This document shows positions 19,790-27,507 of a DNA stretch of 64,000 nt, one piece after another. This DNA is from Balneolaceae bacterium. GTDB lineage: Bacteria; Bacteroidota; Rhodothermia; Balneolales; Balneolaceae. Below the pieces are notes generated by a model. It did no database searches. It was not told the origin of the DNA and saw only the letters and a program-made list of their open reading frames with translations. Positions within the stretch are counted from its first letter, which is position 1; every line of letters begins with the position of its first letter. The position numbers were made by a program, and so were the translations under genes. Location: contig REDA01000048.1 of assembly GCA_007693745.1 (NCBI GenBank), positions 16,849-80,848 on the forward strand, given 5' to 3'.

Positions 19790-19881
19790 TGGCGGAGGGG
19801 GAGGGATTCGAACCCTCGGTACCTTTTTCAAGGTACACACGCTTTCCAGGCGAGCCCGTTCGACCGCTCCGGCACCCCTCC
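19790..19881 (-). tRNA. tRNA-Ser (anticodon GGA)
   Basis: A 92-nt class II tRNA with encoded CCA. The acceptor stem GGAGGGG pairs perfectly with CCCCTCC. The D arm is CCG/CGG, the anticodon loop CTGGAAA (GGA anticodon, reading TCC/TCT serine codons), and the T arm is GAGGG-TTCGAAT-CCCTC. The long variable arm is GTACCTT-GAAA-AAGGTAC, a seven-pair stem with a GNRA loop, typical of tRNA-Ser. The anticodon stem CTCGC/GCGTG has a T-T mismatch at its second pair (28-42), where A-T would be expected. A terminator follows directly. Confidence 0.96.
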
Positions 19882-19937
19882 TTCAGAAGAACATCAAGAT
19901 ATCAGTTTATCAAACTGAAAACAATTCAGAATAGTCC

Positions 19938-20612
19938 TCAATAATTAAATCTCTGCCGTGTATAGGCCTTCACTCTTTCTCCATCCTGTCGGGCAGGCCG
20001 AAATCTCCACTGCATTGCAGCGGTAAGTACTGCATCCATAAGGCCGTACTGCACAAAATGAAGCCCCTCAAAAGTGCCATCATCATTGTAAAGCCTGATT
20101 TCCATGATGGTAACTTCCTCAACTTCTCCATTCTCATCCACCAAAAAATTGACAATCATTTCAAGCTTTCCCTTGATATCCTCCGGAACTTCCTCCGGTG
20201 CACTGGCTTCAACAATTCTGACTACCGTCGGGGGAATTTGAGGATTTCTCACAACTCTTGCCTCAGTTCCGGTGATGCCGGAACCGAAACCCGGATCCAG
20301 AAGGGGCAAATCCGGCAGATTGAGATCAACATCAAATTCGATTTCGATTTCAATGATTTCATCATCCGGAACCGGATTGGGGATTTGTGGGCGTGGAGGT
20401 GGTGGCGGGGATGTTTGCTGGCGGGTGATCTGGATATCGTCCAGAATTACGATCTCCTGCTCAACAACTTCAAACACAAGGGATGGCTGATAATCTGACT
20501 CCGGCCATAACCGGATCAACAGAATGAACAATAGCTGAACCACAGCGATAGCAAACAGAATCAGATGTCTGTATGAGTGATCAGTGAGTCGTCTGTTTTG
20601 CTGATTTTGCAT
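19938..20612 (-). CDS. TonB-family energy-transducer protein
   Basis: A 224-residue protein with one N-terminal transmembrane anchor (HLILFAIAVVQLLFILLIRLW). A proline-rich periplasmic spacer (SPPPPPRPQIPNPVP) and an acidic stretch (DDEIIEIEIEFDVD) follow. The C-terminal TonB-like domain has NFLVDENGEVEEVTI, AVLTAAMQWRFRPARQDGERV and a final Phe-Asn-Tyr. TonB carries proton-motive-force energy from the inner membrane to outer-membrane receptors. Length is close to the family norm. No exbB or exbD gene lies next to it. Upstream is a 376-bp non-coding stretch that holds a dispersed repeat. Confidence 0.88.
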   Translation of the reverse strand: MQNQQNRRLTDHSYRHLILFAIAVVQLLFILLIRLWPESDYQPSLVFEVVEQEIVILDDIQITRQQTSPPPPPRPQIPNPVPDDEIIEIEIEFDVDLNLPDLPLLDPGFGSGITGTEARVVRNPQIPPTVVRIVEASAPEEVPEDIKGKLEMIVNFLVDENGEVEEVTIMEIRLYNDDGTFEGLHFVQYGLMDAVLTAAMQWRFRPARQDGERVKAYTRQRFNY

Positions 20613-20863
20613 CTTGTAAAGGTAATACTTTTCTTCATTTCAAAGTGACAACAATACGGACCGGCCGTTTGGTTTCCTGATAAAAATTTTGGACTGTCTC
20701 CTCTATTCCTGCTGATACAGAATGTTTAGATCAGAAAACGGTTGCAATGTGATATAACATCCTGAAAACACTTTCCCGGAAGGCTGATGCTTCTCTAACG
20801 CACGATTAACACGTAACATATCAGGATTCGAAACAACTTTGCCCTTTTAATTGTTCATCGGGT
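20613..20863. other. Non-coding stretch upstream of the TonB-like gene
   Basis: Roughly 250 bp between the TonB-like gene start and the dispersed repeat copy at 20864. It should contain the TonB gene promoter, but I see no convincing TTG / TAnnTTTG pair at proper spacing. No open frame, hairpin with a T-run or RNA motif was recognised. Confidence 0.4.
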
Positions 20864-20999
20864 GCTTTGAAAAACGGTTCTTTTGTCCAATATCTTCGTT
20901 GTCGCAACTTTAAAATCCTCACGGTTGGCAAACAGGCTGCGGTTTTAAAGTGGCTTCCGCCTTGATTCTGTGCAAAACTCCTGGTTTTTCAAAGCCCCC
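20864..20999 (+). repeat. Dispersed palindromic repeat, copy 1 (terminal inverted repeats)
   Basis: This 136-bp element begins GCTTTGAAAAAC and ends GTTTTTCAAAGC followed by five C, so its ends are perfect 12-bp inverted repeats. Internally CAACTTTAAAA faces TTTTAAAGT, a second inverted pair. A second copy in opposite orientation lies at 63454-63589; by hand alignment the two differ at about 13 of 136 positions, several clustered in the central AAACAGGC segment. The right end overlaps the 3' end of murQ and supplies its last two codons and stop. It carries no open frame of note. It resembles a MITE or a REP-like structured repeat; the class is not known to me. Confidence 0.85.
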
Positions 21000-21936
21000 T
21001 CATTGCGAGTCGTATAAAACCATCTGCTTTTTCAAGTTTCTCTCTTGCCTCAACAGCACTCAAACCCTTTAACGCCATCAGAAGTGCGGTCTTAACATGG
21101 CGATCAGATTCTTCAAGAAATCGCATCGATTCTTCATATGAGCAACCGGAGAGCATCATCACAATCCGTTTTGCTCTCTCTTCCAGTTTTTTATTGGTCA
21201 ACTGAAGATCAACCATCACATTTTCAAACACTTTCCCCATTCGAATCATGGAGGCCGTGGTCAGCATATTCAACACCATTTTTTGAGCAGTACCGCTCTT
21301 CATTCGCGTGCTGCCCGTAACCACCTCCGGCCCAACAGGGATGTCGATCATAAACTCTGGCTTCAGCTTGACCTGATCTGCTGAGACTGTGGTTACCATA
21401 ATGGTAGCGCAGCCTCGTTTCATTGCTTCTTTAAGGACTCCGTGAACATACGGCGTTCTTCCGCTTGCTGCGATTCCGACTATCGTGTCATGTTCTGTAA
21501 CATGGAGTTTTTCAAGCTCCAGAGCTCCCTGTGTTTCACTATCCTCAGCCTTTTCCTGAGCCCTGAACATGGCAACTTCGCCTCCTGCAATAAATCCTGC
21601 GATGAGCTCCGGGTCGGTACCAAACGTAGGGGGGCATTCAACAGCATCCAGAACGCCCAGTCTTCCGCTTGTACCTGCTCCAAAATAGAGGAGTCGCCCT
21701 CCCCTCTTGAAATTTTCAACAATACGATCAACCGCGAGAGCGATAACATCAAGTTTCTGCTCAACTGCATGAGCAACCGTTTTATCCTGCTCATTGATCA
21801 CTGCAACAATTTTCCGGCTGTCAGCCAGGTCAATGTCAAACGAATCAGGATTTCGCTGCTCCGTTTGAAGTTTTTTAAGTTCTGAAAATAATTCTATGTC
21901 TGCTTTCAATACTATCGTCTGCGTTTTTGCCACCAA
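20989..21936 (-). CDS. murQ: N-acetylmuramic acid 6-phosphate etherase
   Basis: A SIS-domain enzyme of about 306-315 residues that cleaves the lactyl ether of MurNAc-6-phosphate to give GlcNAc-6-phosphate in cell-wall recycling. Family motifs are clear: INEQDKTVAHAVE, the sugar-phosphate loop YFGAGTSGRLGVLDAVECPPTFG, VGIAASGRTPYVHGVL, and TGSTRMKSGTAQKMVLNML. The start is not settled: only TTG (21936), GTG (21933) or an internal TTG (21909) are available. The first two overlap the end of the biotin carboxylase gene by about 25 bp. The stop codon lies within the terminal inverted repeat of a dispersed repeat. No MurNAc transporter or kinase is nearby. Confidence 0.93.
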   Translation of the reverse strand: MVAKTQTIVLKADIELFSELKKLQTEQRNPDSFDIDLADSRKIVAVINEQDKTVAHAVEQKLDVIALAVDRIVENFKRGGRLLYFGAGTSGRLGVLDAVECPPTFGTDPELIAGFIAGGEVAMFRAQEKAEDSETQGALELEKLHVTEHDTIVGIAASGRTPYVHGVLKEAMKRGCATIMVTTVSADQVKLKPEFMIDIPVGPEVVTGSTRMKSGTAQKMVLNMLTTASMIRMGKVFENVMVDLQLTNKKLEERAKRIVMMLSGCSYEESMRFLEESDRHVKTALLMALKGLSAVEAREKLEKADGFIRLAMRGL

Positions 21937-23402
21937 CCATTAGACGGACTCGTCATTCGGATGGGTGTCGGATTATCTGATTTGGAATTTTCATTCTTTA
22001 GGAGTGCTGCCAACGCAGAAACAAGATTTTCATTCTCAACCTGCGTGGCACGTTTCATCGGAAAATATTCCTCTACGAAGTGAGTTGTGTAGTTTCCGGA
22101 AATAAAAGCCGGATGCTTCATTGCAAAAATACAAAATGGAATCGTGGTTTTTACACCCGTGATCTCATACTCTTCGAGGGCTCTGATCATTCGGTTTCTT
22201 GCAATTTCCCGGGTATTTCCAAAAGTACAAAGCTTTGAAATCATCGGATCGTAATAGATCTCAATAGCATTGCCCTCTTCAACTCCGGAATCAACTCTAA
22301 CACCCGGCCCGGCAGGGATGCGGTGCCGCTCCAGAATACCGGTACCGGGCATGAAATTATCATCCGGGTCTTCTGCATAGATTCTGCACTCAATAGCATG
22401 GCCGGTTGCCCGGATCTCATCCTGTGTAAACGGCAGTTTCTTTCCTTCAGCGATATCGATCTGAAGAGCAACCAGATCCATACCTGTAATCAGTTCTGTA
22501 ACCGGATGCTCGACCTGCAGCCTCGTATTCATTTCTAAAAAATAGAAATTGCGATCTTTATCGACCAGAAATTCGATTGTACCGGCACCGGAATACCCGC
22601 AGCTTCGGGTAGCTGCGATGGCAGCTGCAGCCATTCTCTGCCTTAAATCTTCAGTAAGAATAGCTGAAGGAGATTCCTCAATTACTTTTTGGTGTCTTCT
22701 CTGAACTGAACATTCACGTTCGAAAAGATGGACGATATTGCCATGGTCATCAGCAAATATCTGAAATTCAATATGCCTTGGTTCTTCCAGATACTTTTCG
22801 ACAAATACACGGTCATCCCCAAAAGAACTGCCTGCCTCTGACCTCGCAGCCCGGAACCCCGATTCAAAATCCTCTTTAAACCGGACAATTCGCATTCCTT
22901 TTCCCCCACCACCGGCAGCGGCTTTAATAAGAACCGGAAACCCGATCGATTCAGCTGTATGTATTGCCTCACCGAGATCTGCCACAGCATGATCATTCCC
23001 CGGGGGACACGGGACATTTGCAGCCGCCATTAATTCCCTGGCTTTGGTTTTATCTCCCATCAGTTCAATTGCGGCGGGCGGTGGACCGATGAACTTGATT
23101 CCGTGATTTGCACAAAGTGAGGCGAATCCGGCATTTTCACTTAAAAAGCCATAACCGGGGTGGATTGCATCTGCACCGGTTTTCAGAGCAGCCTGAATGA
23201 TCAGATCCATAACAAGATAGCTCCCGGCGGAGGCGGGTTCACCAATACAAACAGACTCATCCGCTGCAATCACATGAGGTGCAGTGCGATCTGCGGCAGA
23301 ATAGACGGCTACAGTAGAGATACCTCTCTCTTTGCATGTTCTGATGATTCTAAGGGCAATTTCACCTCTGTTTGCGATCAGAATCTTTTCTATCATTGCC
23401 AT
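21912..23402 (-). CDS. Biotin carboxylase subunit of an acyl-CoA carboxylase
   Basis: A 496-residue ATP-grasp enzyme that carboxylates biotin using bicarbonate and ATP. Motifs: KILIANRGEIALRIIRTC, DAIHPGYGFLSENA, the ATP-grasp loop KAAAGGGGKGMRI, and EMNTRLQVEHPVTEL. The C-terminal biotin-carboxylase domain is present, but the protein stops soon after at a basic tail (GWWQKRRR). It lacks the biotinyl carrier domain usual in the 650-residue fused subunits. It may pair with the beta subunit at 10534-12144, but a separate carrier protein would be required. It starts four bases after the esterase-like gene and overlaps murQ, forming a three-gene operon. Initiation may also be at the second Met. 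Confidence 0.92.
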   Translation of the reverse strand: MAMIEKILIANRGEIALRIIRTCKERGISTVAVYSAADRTAPHVIAADESVCIGEPASAGSYLVMDLIIQAALKTGADAIHPGYGFLSENAGFASLCANHGIKFIGPPPAAIELMGDKTKARELMAAANVPCPPGNDHAVADLGEAIHTAESIGFPVLIKAAAGGGGKGMRIVRFKEDFESGFRAARSEAGSSFGDDRVFVEKYLEEPRHIEFQIFADDHGNIVHLFERECSVQRRHQKVIEESPSAILTEDLRQRMAAAAIAATRSCGYSGAGTIEFLVDKDRNFYFLEMNTRLQVEHPVTELITGMDLVALQIDIAEGKKLPFTQDEIRATGHAIECRIYAEDPDDNFMPGTGILERHRIPAGPGVRVDSGVEEGNAIEIYYDPMISKLCTFGNTREIARNRMIRALEEYEITGVKTTIPFCIFAMKHPAFISGNYTTHFVEEYFPMKRATQVENENLVSALAALLKNENSKSDNPTPIRMTSPSNGWWQKRRR

Positions 23403-23406
23403 TAAA

Positions 23407-24120
23407 TCAGAATAGATTGTCCTTCAGCATTCTGGGGATGAGATTCCACATATCATCGGCATTCTCATTCCATACATAGTGCTCATGCTCGATAAATTTC
23501 AGCCACAAAATATCGCTCATTTTCGTAGTATCATCTTTGGATGAATCGTTCAGATAATTAATCAGACGAATATCGACAGCACTGATCATCTTGAGTAATT
23601 TTTCATCATTAAGATTCGGAATAAACTCAACAGGATTGTTGAAATAAACGTTGTCATCCACAAGGTCATCAAGATGGCATCGAATATCATAATATCCGCA
23701 AAGACTCACTACTTTCTGAAAATTGGTCGGATACTTCAGTGCCATAAGAAGTGCAAAGTAAGCTCCAAATGCTGCTCCTGCAGTGATAATATATGGATTT
23801 GAATTTTCCTCGGAAATAAATGGAAGCAATTCATCCATGATGTAAGACTGGTAATGAGTAAAACGCAAAACCCGTGACAGCGGATCGATCTCATTATTCA
23901 GAAATGAATCCTGTGCCACACTGTCAATGCAAAAAAACTGGTTATATCCCTCATCAACCTGTTCACTAAGATAGGACATCGCACCCTGTTCTTCCCACTC
24001 TTTATAGTTTCCGTGAGCTGAAGGAAACAATATTACCGGAGTTCCCTCTGTTCCGTAAATCAGCAGATCCATATCTTTTCCAAGACTCGGACTTTGCCAG
24101 GTTTTATATCTCTTCTTCAT
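23407..24120 (-). CDS. Esterase-like alpha/beta-hydrolase with altered nucleophile motif
   Basis: A 237-residue cytosolic protein resembling the putative esterase (esterase D/PHB depolymerase-like) family: TPVILFPSAHGNYKEWEEQG near the N-terminus and a late EHEHYVWNENADDMW that could hold the catalytic His. The nucleophile elbow, normally G-x-S-x-G, reads G-A-A-F-G (115-119), so the catalytic Ser is replaced by Ala117, encoded GCA. The protein may be a non-catalytic relative or use another residue. A strong Shine-Dalgarno site GGGGAGGA lies five bases before the ATG, unusual here. It heads the operon with biotin carboxylase and murQ. Confidence 0.72.
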   Translation of the reverse strand: MKKRYKTWQSPSLGKDMDLLIYGTEGTPVILFPSAHGNYKEWEEQGAMSYLSEQVDEGYNQFFCIDSVAQDSFLNNEIDPLSRVLRFTHYQSYIMDELLPFISEENSNPYIITAGAAFGAYFALLMALKYPTNFQKVVSLCGYYDIRCHLDDLVDDNVYFNNPVEFIPNLNDEKLLKMISAVDIRLINYLNDSSKDDTTKMSDILWLKFIEHEHYVWNENADDMWNLIPRMLKDNLF

Positions 24121-24125
24121 GATAA

Positions 24126-24133
24126 TCCTCCCC
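24126..24133 (-). promoter_or_regulatory. Strong Shine-Dalgarno site of the esterase-like gene
   Basis: The minus strand reads GGGGAGGA, TTATC, then ATG at 24120. The match to the anti-Shine-Dalgarno is near perfect with five-base spacing, in contrast to most genes in this window. It suggests efficient translation of the operon's first gene. Confidence 0.6.
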
Positions 24134-24306
24134 TATTCATATTTAAGAAAAATCGATCCCTAAATGTAATATAGAGAAAAATGTGAGAATTGAAAGACAT
24201 TTCAGTCTGTAAACTGAATCAGGAGTTTACTTCGGTAAATGAAATGAAGACCGCGGTACCAGTGCTGAAATAACATGCAGCCTCATGAAGAAAAATCAGG
24301 GGCTTC

Positions 24307-25275
24307 TCACCCTAACTGCATGATCGCCTTCGGAAGAATGGAAAGCTTTTCACCGGAACTGAGATAAGCTCTCTGATGATACACGTTGTACCCGCTCTCT
24401 TCTATCTTGTTAAGGATCCGGCTGTAGTTTTCTCTGGCAAGGAGAACAGGCAACCTGCTATCCTTGTGCAGCATACTGATGCCCCTGTCGGCTCTGTTGT
24501 AGAACATTCTTGCTCTCTCAATCTGAAACCGGATCAGGGAGTTAAATCTCTCACTCGGTTCTTTACACAAAATCTCTTCTTCTGTCACATCAAACCTGAC
24601 AAGGTCCTCTTTTGGCAAGTAGATCCTGTTGCGGTCAATATCTTCACCAACATCTCTCAGAATATTTGTGAGCTGCATTGCAATCCCCAGATCTACAGCA
24701 TAACCGAGTGCATCCTTGTTATCATACCCAAACACCTCACTGGTCATAAGTCCCACAACTGAGGCTACTTTATAGGAGTAATCATACAGCTCATCAAAGG
24801 TCTGATATCTGTTTTTGACAAGATCGGACCGCACACCCTCGAGAAGTGCAAGAGGTAACTCAACCGGAATCTTGTGTCTGTTTAAAACATCAGAGAAAGC
24901 GTAAAGAATCGGATTATCGGTTTCAAAGCCTTGAAATGTACTGATCAGTTTCACTTTGAACATTTCAAGTTTGTCAAGCAATTCAGTGCTGCTTAACTTT
25001 TCCTTTCGTATGAGATCTTCCCCCTCATCTACCAGATCATCCAGATAGCGGCAAAGGCCATAGATTGCAAAAATGCTTCTTTGCTTGTGGTTGGGCAGAA
25101 ATCGGGTAGCCATATAGAATGTCTTGGCATGATTCCTTGTAATTATTCTGCAATCAGAATACGCAGCTCTGAGCCTGTGCTCTTTCACTTCAGTAATGAC
25201 ACCCTGATGAAACGAAGTTTTCTCGTAAAGTGGCCTGAAATAACTATAGGGTATTCTAAGCAGATTTGACATCAC
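24307..25275 (-). CDS. crtB: Phytoene/squalene synthase family protein (phytoene synthase)
   Basis: A 322-residue head-to-head prenyl synthase that should condense two geranylgeranyl diphosphates to phytoene, the first carotenoid step. Both Asp-rich motifs are present: YLDDLVDEGED and NILRDVGEDIDRNRIYLP, with ARTFYMATRFLP-type sequence (HAKTFYMATRFLP) near the start. A second ATG one codon downstream is an alternative start. No other crt gene is adjacent; a CrtI/CrtO-like oxidoreductase lies at 53798-55399. A tandem direct repeat sits 10-45 bp upstream. Squalene-type activity cannot be excluded from sequence alone, but phytoene synthase is the better guess. Confidence 0.88.
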   Translation of the reverse strand: MMSNLLRIPYSYFRPLYEKTSFHQGVITEVKEHRLRAAYSDCRIITRNHAKTFYMATRFLPNHKQRSIFAIYGLCRYLDDLVDEGEDLIRKEKLSSTELLDKLEMFKVKLISTFQGFETDNPILYAFSDVLNRHKIPVELPLALLEGVRSDLVKNRYQTFDELYDYSYKVASVVGLMTSEVFGYDNKDALGYAVDLGIAMQLTNILRDVGEDIDRNRIYLPKEDLVRFDVTEEEILCKEPSERFNSLIRFQIERARMFYNRADRGISMLHKDSRLPVLLARENYSRILNKIEESGYNVYHQRAYLSSGEKLSILPKAIMQLG

Positions 25276-25285
25276 CTGAACGCTT

Positions 25286-25319
25286 TATTTACTCACAAAA
25301 TGGTATTTATTCACAAAAT
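25286..25319. promoter_or_regulatory. Tandem direct repeat upstream of crtB (candidate operator)
   Basis: Two 16-bp units, TATTTACTCACAAAAT (25286-25301) and TATTTATTCACAAAAT (25304-25319), differ at one base and have an 18-bp period. They begin ten bases before the crtB start on the minus strand. The position and near-identity suggest a transcription-factor site, though AT-rich chance duplication is possible. Confidence 0.4.
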
Positions 25320-25514
25320 CGTTCCTGAGTTTCATTGAATTAACGGAAATTTTATAAAAAATAGTGATTTGTTATTTAAATTAAGCTTTCTTGCTCTTAT
25401 TACATGAAAAATCTTTATTATTGAAGGAATTTAATAAGTTACACAGGATAAACTTTTTTCTGCATTAATCTAAGTACTCTGGAGAGAACATAAAATTTAC
25501 TTAGCACAAACCCT

Positions 25515-26534
25515 ATGAAATCCAGAAATAAAAAAATTACAATTTATGAGGTGGCCAGCAGAGCTGGTGTAGCCATTTCTACAGTTTCCAGGGTGTTGAA
25601 TAACTCACCCAATGTCTCCCAAAGAACGAAGGACCTGGTCAATGAAGCGATTTTGGAGTTAAATTTCAGGCCACAGGTAAGCGCGAGAAAACTGGCAAGC
25701 AGGGAACCTCAGATGCTTGCTATTGCGGTACCTTCTTTTACGACCCCCTATTATACTGAAGTACTTAAGGGAGTGAAAGATGAGATCCAGGAGATGGATC
25801 TCGATATTGTGATCTACAATACAGGGTCAAAAAATCCAACAGAGGGGATTGAGAATTTTTTTAACAGAGGTACTGCGGATGCAGTCATCACAATCAGCAT
25901 TGATATCACCGAAACAGTTCATCAGCAACTGCTTTCATCTGAAATACCCATTGTTTTGATCGGAAGTTCACACCCGGAATACAATTATTTCGATCTTAAC
26001 AACAGAAAAGGCGGATTTCTTGCAGGTGAGCATCTGATCAAGATGGGATACCACCGTCTTGGTATGATAAAACCAAATATCCGCACCAAACCCTCCTTCG
26101 AACGGGAGCAGGGCTTTCTTGAAGCCCTGCATGAATTCCGCATTCCCGTTGAGCAAAAGTTTTTCGTAACCGGTGAAAGCCAAAAACATGCCGGTTTTAC
26201 CGAAGAAGCCGGTTACGAAGCTATCTTTGAATATGACAAAATGGATGATTTTCCAGAGGCAATTTTCTGCTCCAATGACACACAAGCCATTGGAGCCTAC
26301 CATGCACTTTCAAAGCTTGGAATGAAGGTGCCCGATGATATCGGCCTGATCGGATATGATAATATTAAATTCACCAAATACCTGGATCTCTCTACAATTG
26401 ATCAGAAGATGTATATCGTGGGGGTTACAGGTATGAAGAGACTGGCAGAGATGATTCGGACAGATACCGATACGATTGTCCAGGACAGAATTGATCCTGT
26501 TCTTGTTGCAAGAAATTCTACCAGAAAGAAGTAG
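25515..26534 (+). CDS. LacI-family transcriptional regulator
   Basis: A 339-residue regulator with an N-terminal LacI helix-turn-helix (ITIYEVASRAGVAISTVSRVLNNS, then VSQRTKDLVNEAILELNFRPQVSARKLAS with the hinge). A periplasmic-binding-like effector domain follows (SFTTPYYTEVLKGV, EAIFCSNDTQAIGAYHALSKLGMKVPDDIGLIGYDN). Such proteins usually bind sugars or purines and repress operons at palindromes. It is divergent from crtB (239 bp apart) and lies 15 bp upstream of purC on the same strand, so both may share a transcript. Its targets are unknown; a purine link is suggested only by position. Confidence 0.92.
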   Translation: MKSRNKKITIYEVASRAGVAISTVSRVLNNSPNVSQRTKDLVNEAILELNFRPQVSARKLASREPQMLAIAVPSFTTPYYTEVLKGVKDEIQEMDLDIVIYNTGSKNPTEGIENFFNRGTADAVITISIDITETVHQQLLSSEIPIVLIGSSHPEYNYFDLNNRKGGFLAGEHLIKMGYHRLGMIKPNIRTKPSFEREQGFLEALHEFRIPVEQKFFVTGESQKHAGFTEEAGYEAIFEYDKMDDFPEAIFCSNDTQAIGAYHALSKLGMKVPDDIGLIGYDNIKFTKYLDLSTIDQKMYIVGVTGMKRLAEMIRTDTDTIVQDRIDPVLVARNSTRKK

Positions 26535-26549
26535 AGGCGACCAGAGTTT

Positions 26550-27500
26550 ATGGATCAGAAAACCGCACTTGAGTTTTGTGTAACACGAACAGCAGTACCG
26601 GGTTATACTGACGTTTACTACGGAAAAGTCAGAGATATCTATACACTTGGTGAAAATATTCTTGCCATTGTTGTAACAGACCGTATATCAGCTTTCGATC
26701 ACATCATGAAGGAGGCCATCCCCTTTAAGGGACAGATTTTGAATCAGCTCTCCCGGTTTTCGTTTCATGCTGTAAATGATATCATCCCGACACATCTTCT
26801 TGATGTTCCGCATCCCAATGTGATGATTGTGAAAAAATGTGAACCCCTTCCAGTTGAAATTGTGATCAGAGGTTATCTGACCGGTCACGCCTGGCGTGTT
26901 TACAAAAACGGGGGCAGGGTACTTTGTGGTGTACAGCTGCCCGACGGACTCAAAGAGCATCAGAGACTCCCCGAGCCCATACTCACACCGGCTACTAAAG
27001 CGAAAAGTGGTCATGATGAAGACATTTCAGAGGCTGAGATTATCAGGAATGGTATTGTTGACAGCCATAGATGGCAACAGGTCAGAGAGGCAGCATTCCG
27101 GCTTTTTGAAAGGGGAACGGAAATTGCAAAAAAACAGGGGCTCATACTTGTAGATACCAAATATGAAATGGGAATTTATGAGAACCAGCTTACACTGATC
27201 GACGAAGTTCACACATCGGATTCATCGCGCTATTTCTATCTCCAGGGATATGAGGCAAGGCAGGAGATGAATCAGCCTCAAAAACAGCTTTCCAAAGAGT
27301 TTCTGCGGGAATGGCTTATGGAAAAGGGATTCTCAGGGAAAGAAGGTGAGAACCTGCCATCACTGCCGGATTCATTTCGATGGAGTATTTATCAGCGTTA
27401 CAAGGAGCTTTATCAGACACTGACCGGTACTGATTTTCACCCCGTTACTGAAAAGGATCTGAATGCAAAACTGGCCGTGATTTTTTCCAATTACATTTAA
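26550..27500 (+). CDS. purC: Phosphoribosylaminoimidazole-succinocarboxamide synthase (SAICAR synthase)
   Basis: A 316-residue enzyme of purine biosynthesis that adds aspartate to CAIR with ATP. Signature stretches are YYGKVRDIYTLGE, VVTDRISAFDHIM, VEIVIRGYLTGHAW, and LILVDTKYEMG followed by LIDEVHTSDSSRYF. The length matches the longer yeast-like form. It follows the LacI regulator by 15 bp and converges with the LuxE-like gene with only seven bases between stop codons. purD lies 1 kb away on the other strand. Confidence 0.96.
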   Translation: MDQKTALEFCVTRTAVPGYTDVYYGKVRDIYTLGENILAIVVTDRISAFDHIMKEAIPFKGQILNQLSRFSFHAVNDIIPTHLLDVPHPNVMIVKKCEPLPVEIVIRGYLTGHAWRVYKNGGRVLCGVQLPDGLKEHQRLPEPILTPATKAKSGHDEDISEAEIIRNGIVDSHRWQQVREAAFRLFERGTEIAKKQGLILVDTKYEMGIYENQLTLIDEVHTSDSSRYFYLQGYEARQEMNQPQKQLSKEFLREWLMEKGFSGKEGENLPSLPDSFRWSIYQRYKELYQTLTGTDFHPVTEKDLNAKLAVIFSNYI

Positions 27501-27507
27501 GATCAGA

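Noticed and set aside
24205..24250. Small hairpins (TTCG-loop stem near TTTACTTCGGTAAA and a TTCAGT/ACTGAA pair) as terminator or riboswitch
   Set aside because: Stems are short and AT-rich, there is no T-run on either strand, and no riboswitch core was recognised.
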